The notes: generated from the sequence alone by a model not told the origin. Positions 20,349 to 30,601 are shown, numbered from the stretch's first letter. The stretch: 64,000 nt of DNA from Stutzerimonas stutzeri (GCF_024448715.1 NZ_JAMOHZ010000007.1:62001-126000); one strand, 5' to 3'. Numbers and translations are program-made.

Positions 20349-21614
20349 ATGCTCAAGACCCCAATCGCCCGGGGCGTGGCCCTAGCCACTCTGGGAGCAA
20401 CACTGGCCATCCCTACCATGGCTCAGGCTGCGTTTTTCGAAGACAGCAAGGCAAGCTTGGAACTGCGTAACTTCTATCACAACTCAGACAACCATGTAGT
20501 TGCTGCGCCTACCGCAGCAAATCCGCGTGGCGGGCAGTCCAAGTCCGAAGAATGGGCGCAGGGTTTCATCTTTAAATATGAATCCGGATTTACCGAAGGC
20601 ACAGTTGGTTTCGGTATAGACGCCATTGGCTTGCTGGGCCTGAAGCTGGATTCCAGCGCAGACCGCGTCGGCACCGGACTTCTTCCGGGCGCATACGCCG
20701 ACGACGAAAGTGCCCCTGACGACTACGGACGCATTGGCGGCGCTGCAAAAGCTCGCTACTCCAAAACCACTCTGAAAATCGGCGAGATGATTCCAAAGCT
20801 GCCGACCATCCTGCCGAGCGACTCGCGCCTGCTGCCACAGACCTTCCGCGGCGGTATGCTGACCTCCCAGGAAATTGACGGCTTGACCGTCAACGTCGGC
20901 CGGATGACTGAAACTAGCTTGCGTAGCGAAGCCGGTTTTGCAGATCTTGGGATGTCCAATGCGGGAGACGATGGTGAGGCTTCCGACAAGTTCGATTTCG
21001 CCAGCTTGAAGTATCAGTGGAACAAGCAACTGACGACTTCTTACGACTACGGCAATTTGGACAAGAACTATAAGCAGCACATCCTCAACTTGGTACACGT
21101 GCTGCCACTGGGTGAGAAGCAGTCGTTCAAGAGCGACATTCGCTACGCCCACTCCACCGAAGACGGCAACAGCAACGTGGATAACAAGGCCTTCGGTGCC
21201 ATGTTCACCTACAGCCTAGGTGGTCACGCATTCGGTGCAGCCTATCAGGACATGAGCGGAGACACCGGCTATCCCTACATTGCTGGCGGCGACGCGTTCC
21301 TGGTCAACTATGTCATGGTCGACCCGACCTTCGCCGATCCGGACGAAAAGTCGTGGCAGCTTCGCTATGACTACAACTTCGCCGCCATGGGCGTTCCAGG
21401 TCTGACCTTCATGACACGCTATGTGAAGGGCACAGATGCCGGCGCTGATGGTAACGGCAGCGAGTGGGAGCGTGACACCGACATCGGCTACGTCATGCAG
21501 AGCGGTGCCCTGAAGAATCTGGGTGTCAAGCTGCGCAACGGTACCTACCGTGGCGAAGGTCGCGAGATTGACCAGACCCGCTTCATCGTTAGCTACACAA
21601 TCCCGCTGATGTAA
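20349..21614 (+). CDS. OprD-family outer-membrane porin (OpdQ-like by position)
   Basis: 421 residues. Signal peptide ending MAQAA (about 1-27), then an 18-strand beta-barrel type sequence of the Pseudomonas OprD family: FFEDSKASLELRNFY at the N-terminus, FKYESGFTEGTVGFGIDAIGLLGLKL, GEMIPKLPTILPSDSRLLPQTF and a C-terminal FIVSYTIPLM. These porins admit specific small solutes such as amino acids or carboxylates; the substrate is not readable. P. aeruginosa has OpdQ at the equivalent place before the DUF883-dgt cluster (recall). Strong GAGGAG site; an adjoining AACAAGAA suggests Crc/Hfq control. Confidence 0.88.
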   Translation: MLKTPIARGVALATLGATLAIPTMAQAAFFEDSKASLELRNFYHNSDNHVVAAPTAANPRGGQSKSEEWAQGFIFKYESGFTEGTVGFGIDAIGLLGLKLDSSADRVGTGLLPGAYADDESAPDDYGRIGGAAKARYSKTTLKIGEMIPKLPTILPSDSRLLPQTFRGGMLTSQEIDGLTVNVGRMTETSLRSEAGFADLGMSNAGDDGEASDKFDFASLKYQWNKQLTTSYDYGNLDKNYKQHILNLVHVLPLGEKQSFKSDIRYAHSTEDGNSNVDNKAFGAMFTYSLGGHAFGAAYQDMSGDTGYPYIAGGDAFLVNYVMVDPTFADPDEKSWQLRYDYNFAAMGVPGLTFMTRYVKGTDAGADGNGSEWERDTDIGYVMQSGALKNLGVKLRNGTYRGEGREIDQTRFIVSYTIPLM

Positions 21615-21646
21615 TAGCGGCTACCGCATGCGAATGCAGTAGATAG

Positions 21647-21674
21647 AAAACCCGCTTCGGCGGGTTTTCTTTTT
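21647..21674 (+). terminator. Rho-independent terminator after the porin gene
   Basis: Perfect 9-bp stem (21647-21655 and 21660-21668) with a TTCG tetraloop and a T-rich tail, 33 bases after the porin stop. Confidence 0.93.
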
Positions 21675-21825
21675 TATGCTTATCATGCTGAAGCCAAGCT
21701 GATGCATTGTCCGACTGCACCGATAGCTAAACGACCAAACCGAAACGGGAACCTTGCGCCACTGTCACGCTCGAAATTGAGAGACCGGGACCTTTCGTCC
21801 CTGCGAAACTCAAGAGGAGCTGCAG

Positions 21826-22245
21826 ATGTCTACCGAATCCACTTTCGGCACCAGCGACAACACCCCGATCCCCGACGGAACCACCGGAACTATAGGATCC
21901 ACGGGGACCACCGCACCGCTGATCGATAAATCGGCGCACCGTCGCAACCTCCAGGCCGCTCAGAACGCCCTTATTGAGGAGTTCCACACCCTGATCGGTG
22001 ACACCGAGCGGCTGCTCAAGCATACGCAGGACTCCGCAGGCACGCAGACCGAAGAGCTGCGCGGCAAGATTAACGCCAACCTGAGCCGTGCGCGTCAAAT
22101 GCTCAAAGAACAGGAAGGTTCTCTACGTGAACAGAGCCAGGCTGCCATCCAGTGCACTGAAGAGTACGTCCACACTCACCCGTGGCAATCGATCGGCATC
22201 GCGGCGGGAGTCGGCTTTCTCCTTGGCCTGATCACCCGCCGCTGA
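21826..22245 (+). CDS. DUF883 / ElaB-YqjD-family membrane-anchored protein
   Basis: 139 residues. Gly/Thr-rich N-terminus (about 1-32), a long amphipathic helix (about 35-115, LLKHTQDSAGTQTEELRGKI) and the family's C-terminal anchor YVHTHPWQSIGIAAGVGFLLGLITRR. E. coli YqjD and ElaB bind stationary-phase ribosomes at the inner membrane, a role that may or may not hold here. RBS AAGAGGAG. First gene of a three-gene set with the next two. Confidence 0.92.
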   Translation: MSTESTFGTSDNTPIPDGTTGTIGSTGTTAPLIDKSAHRRNLQAAQNALIEEFHTLIGDTERLLKHTQDSAGTQTEELRGKINANLSRARQMLKEQEGSLREQSQAAIQCTEEYVHTHPWQSIGIAAGVGFLLGLITRR

Positions 22246-22262
22246 TCTGGGGAGCGATTCCT

Positions 22263-22643
22263 ATGGAAGCCAAGCACTCCGATGAAGCTCCCGCGCCTTC
22301 GCTGAAAAAGATGGGCAGCGCGCTTGCAGGCCTCTTGCAAGGGCATCTGGAGCTGGTCGGGATAGAAATCCAGGAAGAAAGAGCCCGGGTGTTCAAGCTG
22401 TTTCTTCTGGCAAGTATCAGCCTGATACTCGGTTTGCTGATTCTGGTAGGCCTCTCGGCAGCGATTGTCATCGCATTCTGGGAGACGAACCCCATCGCTG
22501 CAATTCTCGTTCTCTGCTTGGTATACGCAATCGCCCTGGCGGTATGCATCAGCCGTGCAGTCCGTCTCGCCAAGGAGAGCGCTTCGCCCTTCCAGGCGAC
22601 GGTCGAGGAACTGGCCCGCAATCGGGAGCGTTTACTGCCATGA
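22263..22643 (+). CDS. YqjE-like phage-holin-family membrane protein
   Basis: 126 residues from the ATG at 22263 (GGGGAG upstream); an in-frame start at 22182 would overlap the previous gene and lacks homology. Two hydrophobic hairpin helices (LFLLASISLILGLLILVGLSAAIVIAFW and IAAILVLCLVYAIALAVCISRAV) match the DUF1469/holin superfamily III (YqjE) group. Not a phage gene by context. Its TGA overlaps the next ATG. Confidence 0.88.
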   Translation: MEAKHSDEAPAPSLKKMGSALAGLLQGHLELVGIEIQEERARVFKLFLLASISLILGLLILVGLSAAIVIAFWETNPIAAILVLCLVYAIALAVCISRAVRLAKESASPFQATVEELARNRERLLP

Positions 22644-22942
22644 GCCTTCCCCTTAGCACCTCTAGCGACCTAACCATGCGCAAGGACCTCGTTCGGTTGC
22701 GCATGGAGATGAACCGTCAGCAGATTCTTTATCACTCGCAGCCACTGGCCCACCCATTCCAACGGATCAAGGGAATGGTAGCGAATCGCGGCGCGGCTTC
22801 AGAACATCATGTCCCGAAGGGCCCCTTGATGATTGCCACGACTTTGGGACTGGCACTCTTCGGCCGTCGCCTAGGCAAGGTGGGCAAACTTGCTCGACTG
22901 GGAATCATGCTGTACCCAGTGATCCGAAAGCTGCGTCAGTAG
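22640..22942 (+). CDS. YqjK-like small protein
   Basis: 100 residues, starting at an ATGA overlap with the YqjE-like gene. Basic, with a central segment GPLMIATTLGLALFGRRLG that is weakly hydrophobic and an arginine/lysine-rich N-terminal helix (MRKDLVRLRMEMNRQQILYH). Position and size correspond to yqjK in the conserved DUF883-yqjE-yqjK set. Role unknown, probably envelope stress. Confidence 0.8.
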   Translation: MSLPLSTSSDLTMRKDLVRLRMEMNRQQILYHSQPLAHPFQRIKGMVANRGAASEHHVPKGPLMIATTLGLALFGRRLGKVGKLARLGIMLYPVIRKLRQ

Positions 22943-23145
22943 AAGGTTACAGAGCTGATATAGCCAGTCCAGCACCGTTGACAGTCAAGCCACGAAATAT
23001 GTCTTATGGTTGGATTGTCAGTAAGTGCTGTAGGCTGGCGCATGCGCTGGATTATGCATAACAGGATGCGCCGCCTTACTCGACGGCCGGCCGTTACATT
23101 GCGCTTGCAGCCGGTACCCACTGGCAACATCAAGGAGGTTGTTCT

Positions 23146-24477
23146 TTGGATTGGCACACCCTGCTCAATCGTGAACGGCTCGGGAAATCCGCTCACAGCA
23201 ATGAAGAACTTGGTCGAAGTCCGTTTCACAAGGATCACGACAGGATCATTTTCTCTGGAGCGTTCCGTCGTCTTGGGCGTAAAACCCAGGTGCATCCGGT
23301 TTCCAGCAACGATCATATACACACCCGCCTCACCCACTCGCTGGAGGTCAGTTGTGTCGGCCGGTCGTTAGGCATGCGGGTCGGCGAAGTATTGCGCGAG
23401 GGCATGCCGGAATGGTGCAGCCCGGCGGATCTCGGAATGATCGTTCAGTCGGCCTGCCTTGCTCACGACATCGGCAATCCACCTTTCGGGCACTCAGGCG
23501 AAGACGCCATTCGCTATTGGTTTCAACAGGCCGCCGGACGTGGCTGGCTGGATGCCATGAGCGACGCCGAGCGAGCCGACTTCTTGAACTTCGAGGGCAA
23601 CGCCCAAGGTTTTCGTGTACTGACCCAGCTCGAATACCACCAGTTCGACGGCGGCACCCGGCTTACCTACGCCACCCTTGGTGCTTATCTGAAATACCCC
23701 TGGACGTCGCGCCACGCCGAAGCGCTTGGCTACAAGAAACACAAGTTCAGCTGCTACCAGAGCGAACTCCCACTGCTCGAACAAATTGCCTCGAAGCTTG
23801 ACCTACCGAAATTGGACGAGCAGCGCTGGGCACGTCATCCGCTGGTTTATCTGATGGAGGCGGCAGACGACATTTGCTACGGCCTCATCGATCTAGAGGA
23901 TGGTCTGGAGATGGACCTGCTCAATTATTCAGAGGTCGAGTCCTTACTGCTCAGCCTGGTTGGCGATGACCTGCCTGAAACCTATCGCCAGCTGGGCCCA
24001 AAGGATTCACGCAGGCGCAAGCTGGCAATTCTAAGAGGCAAGGCCATCGAACATCTCACCACCGCCGCTGCGCGCGCGTTCGTCGAACAGCAGAACGCAT
24101 TGTTGGCGGGCAGCCTTGCCGGAGATCTGGTCGATCACATGCATGGCCCTGCCAAGCAATGCGTCGTGCAGGCCAAAGCCATGGCACGAGAAAAGATCTT
24201 TCAGGACAAACGCAAGACGCTGCATGAGATCGGCGCCTATACCACGCTCGAAATATTGCTCAATGCGTTTTGTGGCGCTGCACTGGAGCAACACGGTGGC
24301 CGCACTCCGTCATTCAAGAACCGGCGCATCATGGACTTGCTTGGCGGCAATGCTCCCGATCCTGAGCGTCCTCTGTATGACGCCTTCGTACGGGTGATCG
24401 ACTTTATCGCGGGTATGACCGACAGCTACGCCACAGAGATGGCCGGCGAGATGACCGGACGTTCGAGCCCGATGTGA
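23146..24477 (+). CDS. dgt: dGTP triphosphohydrolase-like HD protein (TTG start)
   Basis: 443 residues. HD-superfamily hydrolase that cleaves dNTPs to deoxynucleosides and tripolyphosphate. Metal-binding residues: H in [13 protein letters not shown] (about 53-65), HD in [18 protein letters not shown] (about 102-119), and a distant D in [18 protein letters not shown]. The start is TTG at 23146, supported by a strong AAGGAGG 7 bases upstream; no ATG in frame gives the conserved N-terminus. Its stop overlaps the next gene. Confidence 0.92.
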   Translation: MDWHTLLNRERLGKSAHSNEELGRSPFHKDHDRIIFSGAFRRLGRKTQVHPVSSNDHIHTRLTHSLEVSCVGRSLGMRVGEVLREGMPEWCSPADLGMIVQSACLAHDIGNPPFGHSGEDAIRYWFQQAAGRGWLDAMSDAERADFLNFEGNAQGFRVLTQLEYHQFDGGTRLTYATLGAYLKYPWTSRHAEALGYKKHKFSCYQSELPLLEQIASKLDLPKLDEQRWARHPLVYLMEAADDICYGLIDLEDGLEMDLLNYSEVESLLLSLVGDDLPETYRQLGPKDSRRRKLAILRGKAIEHLTTAAARAFVEQQNALLAGSLAGDLVDHMHGPAKQCVVQAKAMAREKIFQDKRKTLHEIGAYTTLEILLNAFCGAALEQHGGRTPSFKNRRIMDLLGGNAPDPERPLYDAFVRVIDFIAGMTDSYATEMAGEMTGRSSPM

Positions 24478-25577
24478 GCCAAATGAAGAAGTCGTTGTGG
24501 AAGATGATCGGTTGGCAACCAGGCCGTCCCGCCTGGGGGGCGGCGGCTGTCGCGGGGCTGGGTTGCGCATTACCGCTTATGCTTGGGCTGTTCAGTGGTC
24601 ATGCCGGCTTCCTCTGGGCCACGGTCGGCGCCTTCCAGGCTGCCAAGGCAAATCCGTTGCACCGCCTCGGCATGCTGCGAATGCTATTGCTGATTGGGCT
24701 CGGTGCCGGTAGCGCGGGACTCGGGTTCTGGTCAGCAATTCATCCTCTGATCAGCCTTGGCCTGTTTGCCTTCTATGGCTTGCTACTCGCATGGCTGCAA
24801 CGTTACGGCAACGAGGCTGGCAAGCTTGGCATCGGCCTTGCCATCTGTCTTTGTCTCGGTCAGGGCCAGCACGGTATTGGCGACTTCAATAATCCTCAAG
24901 CGATTGCAGCGCTGTTCGCCTTGGGAGGACTGTGGGTCACGCTACTGGCGTTCGGCCTGCGCGGCATGCACGGACTGCGTATGTGGCCGTATATGCCCCG
25001 CCTGTTCAGCTTGATGAAAGTCCTGCGTCGCAGAGCACGGCGCACGCCGATTCGCCAGTGGCGGCTGCATGCGTCGACCTACATGCTGGCTGCGGCGGTG
25101 GGCGGCCTGATCGTCACTATCGCCGATCTTCCACGCGGTTATTGGCTAACGTTGGCCGTCTTCACAACCCTGCAGATGAACCTACAGCGCAGCCTCGTTC
25201 GTGCGTTACAAGCCAGTATCGGAATTCTATGCGCAGCGGCGGTGCTGATTTATATGGGTCATAGCTTGGCCGATCCGCCGATGATGGTAATGATCATGCT
25301 GCCGCTGGTGATGCTCAGCCGGGCATTCCAGGCGCATCATTACGGGCTGTTCGTACTACAGACGACGTTGAGCTTTGTCCTGCTGGCCGAAACCCTTGCG
25401 CAAGATTGGGGATTGCCGCAACTGCGTCTGATCAATGCCGCAATTGGCGTCGGCGTGGCTGTGGCCGTTACCTTGCTGATGTATCTGCTACGTCGGTTGG
25501 TCGTTCGAATTGCATTGCGCAGATCCGGACAACCAACCGCAACCGATCAGGACACGAATGACTCGATCACGCCTTAG
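24474..25577 (+). CDS. FUSC-like integral membrane protein
   Basis: 367 residues with about ten hydrophobic segments in two halves separated by a basic loop ([20 protein letters not shown], about 181-200), the arrangement of fusaric-acid-resistance/YccS-type (FUSC) proteins. Substrate unknown. The GTG at 24474 overlaps the dgt TGA; an in-frame ATG at 24483 is an alternative start. Its 3' end overlaps the convergent yggL stop by 11 bases. Confidence 0.75.
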   Translation: MSQMKKSLWKMIGWQPGRPAWGAAAVAGLGCALPLMLGLFSGHAGFLWATVGAFQAAKANPLHRLGMLRMLLLIGLGAGSAGLGFWSAIHPLISLGLFAFYGLLLAWLQRYGNEAGKLGIGLAICLCLGQGQHGIGDFNNPQAIAALFALGGLWVTLLAFGLRGMHGLRMWPYMPRLFSLMKVLRRRARRTPIRQWRLHASTYMLAAAVGGLIVTIADLPRGYWLTLAVFTTLQMNLQRSLVRALQASIGILCAAAVLIYMGHSLADPPMMVMIMLPLVMLSRAFQAHHYGLFVLQTTLSFVLLAETLAQDWGLPQLRLINAAIGVGVAVAVTLLMYLLRRLVVRIALRRSGQPTATDQDTNDSITP

Positions 25578-25911
25578 CGTTGATCTCGTTCTCCGGATAC
25601 CAAACGTCCATCAACGGGCTTACGTTGAATTCAGATAGTTCGCTGCGGCCCTTGAGCCATGCCTCGACCTGGCCGCGCTGCTCCTCGTTGACCGAGCCAC
25701 GGCTGGCCAGGCATACGAAACCGTAGTCCTCACCGCCGATATAACCCAGACCATTTACTTCGATGGCCTCGTTCAGAAAGGCTTCCAGAAATTCGTCCAC
25801 CGCCTTGGCTTCAAGACCCTCACGGTAGGTCAAATTCACTTCGAAACCCAGTTCCTGGAATTCGTCGACACAGAGTTTTTTGCGCAAACGACGCGAGCGA
25901 TTGGTAGCCAT
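25567..25911 (-). CDS. yggL: YggL-family 50S ribosome-binding protein
   Basis: 114 residues. DUF469 protein: MATNRSRRLRKKLCVDEFQELGFEV at the N-terminus and IGGEDYGFVCLASRGSVNEEQR in the middle. E. coli YggL binds the 50S subunit; its purpose is not settled. It converges on the FUSC gene with an 11-base overlap of coding ends. The 234-base upstream spacer toward dacB holds both divergent promoters. Confidence 0.92.
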   Translation of the reverse strand: MATNRSRRLRKKLCVDEFQELGFEVNLTYREGLEAKAVDEFLEAFLNEAIEVNGLGYIGGEDYGFVCLASRGSVNEEQRGQVEAWLKGRSELSEFNVSPLMDVWYPENEINAKA

Positions 25912-26145
25912 TGAATCGGACCTTTTTCTGACTTGATAACGGCGCGCACTCTAACAGCAACGCCGCGCTTGTGCGATGCGGACAGCAGGTCGCAGCGCAG
26001 CTTGTCTGGAAAACGCATCAATTGCTGAATTCCTTTTGCAGCGCTCTGAAGTCACCGGCTACGCTTGCCAGATGAGAAGTACGTCACCTCTCAGGCATGG
26101 GCCTAATGGCCCGTCATTCTTCCCTGAACGCTGTAGGGAACCTTC

Positions 26146-27654
26146 ATGTCGATGATTTCCGGTGTACCTGTCCCAGCCGATCGGGGCAGAGGTATAAGCA
26201 AGTTTCTAAGCCGTATAGCAATTGCCGCACTGGCGATGCCACTGGCCTTCCCTGCGCTTGCCGAGCAGGTCAATCAGACCCTGCCGCCACGCGTGGCGCA
26301 GGCTCTAAAGGCGAACAAAATCGAGAGTAGTGCATTGTCGGTCGTCATGCTGCCGCTCAATAGCAACGCGTCGCCGACGTTCGTGAATGCCGACGTGTCA
26401 GTCAATCCCGCATCGACCATGAAGCTGATCACAACCTATGCCGCCTTAGAGCTGTTGGGCCCCGATCACGAATGGAAAACGGAGTTTCATGCCGACGGGC
26501 CTATTGAAAACGGCACGCTGAACGGCAACCTTTATCTAAAGGGTGGCGGCGACCCTAAGCTCAACATGGAGAAGCTCTGGCTGTTGTTGCGTGATCTGCG
26601 AGCCAATGGCGTCCAGACCGTGACTGGCGATCTGGTTCTCGACCGCAGCCACTTTGTGCAGCCGACGCTGCCGGTCTTCGATGACGATGGCAATGACAAG
26701 AACAAACCCTTCCTGGTCGGGCCAGACTCTTTGTTGATCAATCTCAAGGCGCTTCGCTTTATTGCCCGCAACGATGGTGGCAAGGTGAACGTAGTCGTCG
26801 AGCCGCCGATCGCCGCGGTTCGCGTCGACAACCGCATCCAGGCCCTGCCAAAAGCCAAATGTCCCGGCTGGCCGGACATTCGCTACAACCCGATCAAGGA
26901 TGCAGATGGCGTTACCGTCGTGGTGACGGGCAAGCTTCCGGCCGGATGTAGCGGCCAGACCTACCTGTCCCTGCTCGACCACCAGCAATACGCCGCCGGT
27001 GCCGTCCGTGCGATCTGGAAGGAACTGGGCGGCAGCATTCTCGGCACTGATCGGGTTGCTCAGGTGCCCAAGGACGCACGAATGATCGCTCGCGCCTACT
27101 CACCGGATCTGGTCGAAATCATCCGCGACATCAACAAGTACAGCAACAACACCATGGCGCGGCAGCTGTTCCTGAGCCTGGGCGCTGAATTTCGCAACGA
27201 AGCGGACGCCGATGACGCCAAGGCTGCACAACGAGTGATCCGTCAGTGGCTAGCGAAAAAGGGATTGATCTCACCCCACTTGGTCATGGAAAACGGTTCA
27301 GGCCTTTCGCGTGCCGAGCGGGTCAGCGCGCGAGAGCTCGCCAGTTTGCTTCAAGCTGCCTGGCAGAGCCCGTACGCGGCCGAATTCATCTCGTCGATGC
27401 CTCTCGCGGCAATAGACGGCACCATGCGCAAGCGCTTGCGCAACACCGGCGTTGCCGGCAAGGCGCATATCAAGACCGGAACCTTGAACACGGTGCGGGC
27501 AATCGCCGGTTACAGCCGCGACAACGACGGCAATACCTGGGCGGTCGTCGCGATCCTCAACCACCCACGCCCGTGGGGCGCCTCGTCGGTGCTGGATCAG
27601 GTGCTGGTCAGCCTATACAACCGCCCGAGCAACAAAAGCACGGCGCAACGTTAG
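26146..27654 (+). CDS. dacB: D-alanyl-D-alanine carboxypeptidase/endopeptidase PBP4
   Basis: 502 residues, periplasmic. Signal region about 1-40 (ending ALAEQ). Peptidase S13 motifs: S90-T-M-K93 (nucleophile Ser90), SNN in KYSNNTMARQL (about 326) and KTGT in AHIKTGTLNTV (about 445). Trims and cleaves peptidoglycan cross-links; in Pseudomonas loss of PBP4 induces the AmpC pathway. RBS site is weak. A hairpin with a 9-bp stem and no T-run (27663-27685) follows the stop, between it and convergent rlmKL. Confidence 0.96.
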   Translation: MSMISGVPVPADRGRGISKFLSRIAIAALAMPLAFPALAEQVNQTLPPRVAQALKANKIESSALSVVMLPLNSNASPTFVNADVSVNPASTMKLITTYAALELLGPDHEWKTEFHADGPIENGTLNGNLYLKGGGDPKLNMEKLWLLLRDLRANGVQTVTGDLVLDRSHFVQPTLPVFDDDGNDKNKPFLVGPDSLLINLKALRFIARNDGGKVNVVVEPPIAAVRVDNRIQALPKAKCPGWPDIRYNPIKDADGVTVVVTGKLPAGCSGQTYLSLLDHQQYAAGAVRAIWKELGGSILGTDRVAQVPKDARMIARAYSPDLVEIIRDINKYSNNTMARQLFLSLGAEFRNEADADDAKAAQRVIRQWLAKKGLISPHLVMENGSGLSRAERVSARELASLLQAAWQSPYAAEFISSMPLAAIDGTMRKRLRNTGVAGKAHIKTGTLNTVRAIAGYSRDNDGNTWAVVAILNHPRPWGASSVLDQVLVSLYNRPSNKSTAQR

Positions 27655-27751
27655 TCAGGAGCGCCGGCGGCTTAATGCCGTCGGCGTAGCCAACCGGCCC
27701 ATCTCACAGCATCGCCATCAAAAGGCTGGCCGCCCGGCCATCGCCCACCAG

Positions 27752-29932
27752 TCAGCGCGCCTGAAATTTCCAGGCCTGATGAATCTTGCTGTTTCGGCGG
27801 AAGTCCTCGTCCAGCGTGGCGCTGGTAACTTCTTCGACGGCGTAACGCTCGGTAATGCCTGCGTCGAGCACGAATTTGCGGAAGTTGTTGGAGAAATACA
27901 GCGTACCGCCTGCTGCCAATCGCGCCATTGCCAAGTCGAGCAACGCGACATGATCACGCTGGACATCGAAGACACCTTCCATACGCTTCGAGTTAGAGAA
28001 GGTCGGCGGATCGATGAAAATCAAATCGTACTCGCCACGGTCTTCTTCCAGCCAGGCCATTACATCCGCTTGCTCCAGACCCTGTCGATCGGACAGGCCA
28101 TTGAGCGCCAGATTGCGCCGCGCCCAATCCAGATAGGTTTTCGACAAATCGACACTGGTAGTGCTGCGAGCGCCGCCCTTGGCGGCGTGCACCGTGGCAG
28201 TAGCCGTGTAGCAATACAGGTTGAGGAAGCGCTTGCCAGCGGCTTCGCGCTGAATGCGCAGGCGCATCGGGCGATGATCGAGGAACAGCCCGGTGTCCAG
28301 GTAATCGGTAAGATTCACTAGGAGCTTGACGCCGCCTTCGCTGACTTCGAGAAATTCTCCCTGGCTGGCCTGACGCTCGTACTGACGCGTTCCGCTCTGG
28401 CGCTCGCGGCGCTTGACCACTACCCGGTCACGGGAAATACCCAGCGCCTGGGGAATCGCGCCGAGTGCGTCGTACAGACGCGCCTGGGCTTTCTCCGGGT
28501 CAATCGAGCGTGGCGGTGCATATTCCTGCACGTGCACCCATTCACCGTATAGATCGATAGCCAGCGCATACTCCGGCATGTCCGCGTCATACAGGCGGTA
28601 GCATTCGATACCTTCCTTACGGGCCCATTTGCCCAGAAGCCGCAGATTTTTCTGCAATCGGTTTGCAAACATCTGCCCGCCTTCGCTGAGGCGCGCCAGT
28701 TCCTCCGCTGGTTCCTGATCGGCGTGACACTCGGTGGACGTCGTACGCCGGCCGGTGACGAACTGATCCAGCTCCACCTTGATCAACAAAAGCTTGCAGG
28801 GCAGCGCACCGTTCCAGAAGGCGTATTGCTTGTGACTACGGATGCCCATGCGCTTGCCGAGGTCCGGGGCGGAGGTCAGCACTGCCGATTCCCAGCCAAG
28901 GCAGGCCTGTCGCAGGCGCTCACCGAGATTCTGGTAAAGATAGACCAGGCTCGCTTCATCGCCCAGACGCTCGCCATAGGGTGGATTGCAGATCACCAAG
29001 CCTTTCTGATTCTGATCGGGCCGAGGCTCGAACGTCGCCACATCGCCTTGATACACACGAATCCAACTCGCCAGCCCGGCTCGCTCGATATTGTTCTTGG
29101 CCGGCTGTATCAGCCGCGGATCCGCCTCGTAGCCGCGTATCCACAGCGGCTTTCTGGCTAGACCCGCCTCGGCACGCGCCTGCGCTTCTGCATGCAAACG
29201 ATTCCAGATCGCCGGAACGTGCCCAAGCCAGGCACTGAAGCCCCAACGCTCACGGCGCAGGTTCGGCGCAATATCTGCCGCCATCATGGCGCCTTCGATG
29301 AGAAAGGTGCCGACGCCACACATCGGGTCCGTCAGCGCGCCGCCGGATGCGGCAATACGAGGCCAGCCAGCGCGTATCAGTACGGCGGCGGCGAGGTTTT
29401 CCTTTAGCGGCGCGGCACCTTGCTGCAGACGGTAGCCGCGCTGATGCAGGCTGTGCCCGGAAAGGTCGAGGGAAAGTACCGCCTGCCCGCGATCCAGACG
29501 CAGGTGTATGCGAAGGTCCGGATTCAACTTGTCGACGCTCGGGCGCTCACCGGAAGCTGTGCGAAGGCGATCGACGATGGCATCCTTGACCTTCAACGCG
29601 CCGAAGTGAGTGTTATCGATTCCCGATCCGTGACCACTGAATTCCACCGCCAGGCTGCCAGTCGCCTCGAGGTGCTCCGACCAGTCGATCCGGTGGACTC
29701 CGTCATACAGCGTTTCAGCGTTTTCCGTGGCGAAACGATCGATCACCAGCAATACGCGGTTGGCCAGTCGCGACCAGAGACACAACCGATACGCAACTTC
29801 CATGCCGGCGAACCCGCGAATCGCGGCGGTCTGTTCACGCGCCTCTTCGAGTCCTAGCCCAACGGCTTCTTCGAGCAACAGGCCTTCGAGTCCCTTGGGG
29901 CAGGTGAGGATAAGTTCGTGGCGATCAGTCAT
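27752..29932 (-). CDS. rlmL: Bifunctional 23S rRNA methyltransferase RlmKL
   Basis: 726 residues, full length for the gammaproteobacterial fusion that methylates G2445 (RlmL half, N-terminal) and m7G2069 (RlmK half, C-terminal). THUMP domain about 45-155; RlmL catalytic NPPYGERLG (about 320); RlmK SAM motif FLNLYCYTATATVHAAKGGA (about 555) and IDPPTFSNSKRM (about 635). Converges with dacB. Confidence 0.97.
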   Translation of the reverse strand: MTDRHELILTCPKGLEGLLLEEAVGLGLEEAREQTAAIRGFAGMEVAYRLCLWSRLANRVLLVIDRFATENAETLYDGVHRIDWSEHLEATGSLAVEFSGHGSGIDNTHFGALKVKDAIVDRLRTASGERPSVDKLNPDLRIHLRLDRGQAVLSLDLSGHSLHQRGYRLQQGAAPLKENLAAAVLIRAGWPRIAASGGALTDPMCGVGTFLIEGAMMAADIAPNLRRERWGFSAWLGHVPAIWNRLHAEAQARAEAGLARKPLWIRGYEADPRLIQPAKNNIERAGLASWIRVYQGDVATFEPRPDQNQKGLVICNPPYGERLGDEASLVYLYQNLGERLRQACLGWESAVLTSAPDLGKRMGIRSHKQYAFWNGALPCKLLLIKVELDQFVTGRRTTSTECHADQEPAEELARLSEGGQMFANRLQKNLRLLGKWARKEGIECYRLYDADMPEYALAIDLYGEWVHVQEYAPPRSIDPEKAQARLYDALGAIPQALGISRDRVVVKRRERQSGTRQYERQASQGEFLEVSEGGVKLLVNLTDYLDTGLFLDHRPMRLRIQREAAGKRFLNLYCYTATATVHAAKGGARSTTSVDLSKTYLDWARRNLALNGLSDRQGLEQADVMAWLEEDRGEYDLIFIDPPTFSNSKRMEGVFDVQRDHVALLDLAMARLAAGGTLYFSNNFRKFVLDAGITERYAVEEVTSATLDEDFRRNSKIHQAWKFQAR

Positions 29933-30293
29933 GGCATTTCCAGAAAATATTTAGATTCGGTTGGGGCTTGGCCCGACCCCGGATCGGCTTCAACATTTTG
30001 TATCGATTCCCGCTGTCTTCCATCGGAGTACAGGAGCAGCAGGGCCGCAATGGGTCTCACGAGCGTCACGGTTCGCGCGCCTTATGGGCAGCAGCATGGT
30101 TTCGTTACTTACTTATGACAAAACGATCATTCCCGCCTCGGAGACATTGGGTTAGAACTCGACTCAATCCGGCATCGCAACGATGTTCGGTAGAAATCCG
30201 CCACGCCGGCAGCGGGTTTCGCTGGCAGTCGATCTGCCCGACCTCGCCTTGAGGTCAACAGGAACACCAGTCAACCACTGAGGGCAATACCCA
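29933..30293. other. Intergenic region rlmKL-rmf
   Basis: 361 bases with divergent promoters for rlmKL and rmf. Several short open frames occur but none has a credible RBS plus protein-like composition. An inverted repeat without U-run (GGGCTTGGCCC near 29964) is the only structure noted. No gene seen. Confidence 0.5.
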
Positions 30294-30509
30294 ATGAGAA
30301 GACTCAAGCGTGATCCGATGGAACGAGCATTTCTACGCGGTTATCAGCATGGCATACACGGTAAATCTCGCGATCTCTGTCCTTTCTCCCATCCTGAAGT
30401 ACGCCAAGCCTGGATTAACGGCTGGCGGGAGGGTCGCGGCGACAACTGGGATGGTCTGACCGGCGCCGCCGGCCTTCATCGATTGAACGAACTTCACGCG
30501 GTCGGCTGA
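30294..30509 (+). CDS. rmf: Ribosome modulation factor
   Basis: 71 residues. RMF dimerises 70S ribosomes to 100S particles in stationary phase. MRRLKRDPMERAFLRGYQHGIHGKSRDLCPF and RQAWINGWREGRGDNWDGLTG are diagnostic. The ATG at 30294 has GAGGG 9 bases upstream. Placed between rlmKL and pyrD as in other pseudomonads. Confidence 0.97.
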   Translation: MRRLKRDPMERAFLRGYQHGIHGKSRDLCPFSHPEVRQAWINGWREGRGDNWDGLTGAAGLHRLNELHAVG

Positions 30510-30553
30510 TTCAGGATCAAACCGACTTCAACTGGCACGCCCCACCCGGGCGG

Positions 30554-30594
30554 CGGGCTTGAAGCCCGGGGCTCCTTCAGGGAGCCCCACCGGG
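30554..30594. repeat. Double hairpin between rmf and pyrD
   Basis: Two adjacent inverted repeats: 30554-30560 with 30562-30568, then GGGGCTCC at 30568-30575 with 30581-30588, the second enclosed by a further CCCGG/CCGGG pairing. GC-rich, no U-run on either strand. It lies between convergent genes and could protect both mRNA ends or act as a REP-like element. Confidence 0.55.
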
Positions 30595-30601
30595 CAACAG
30601 A

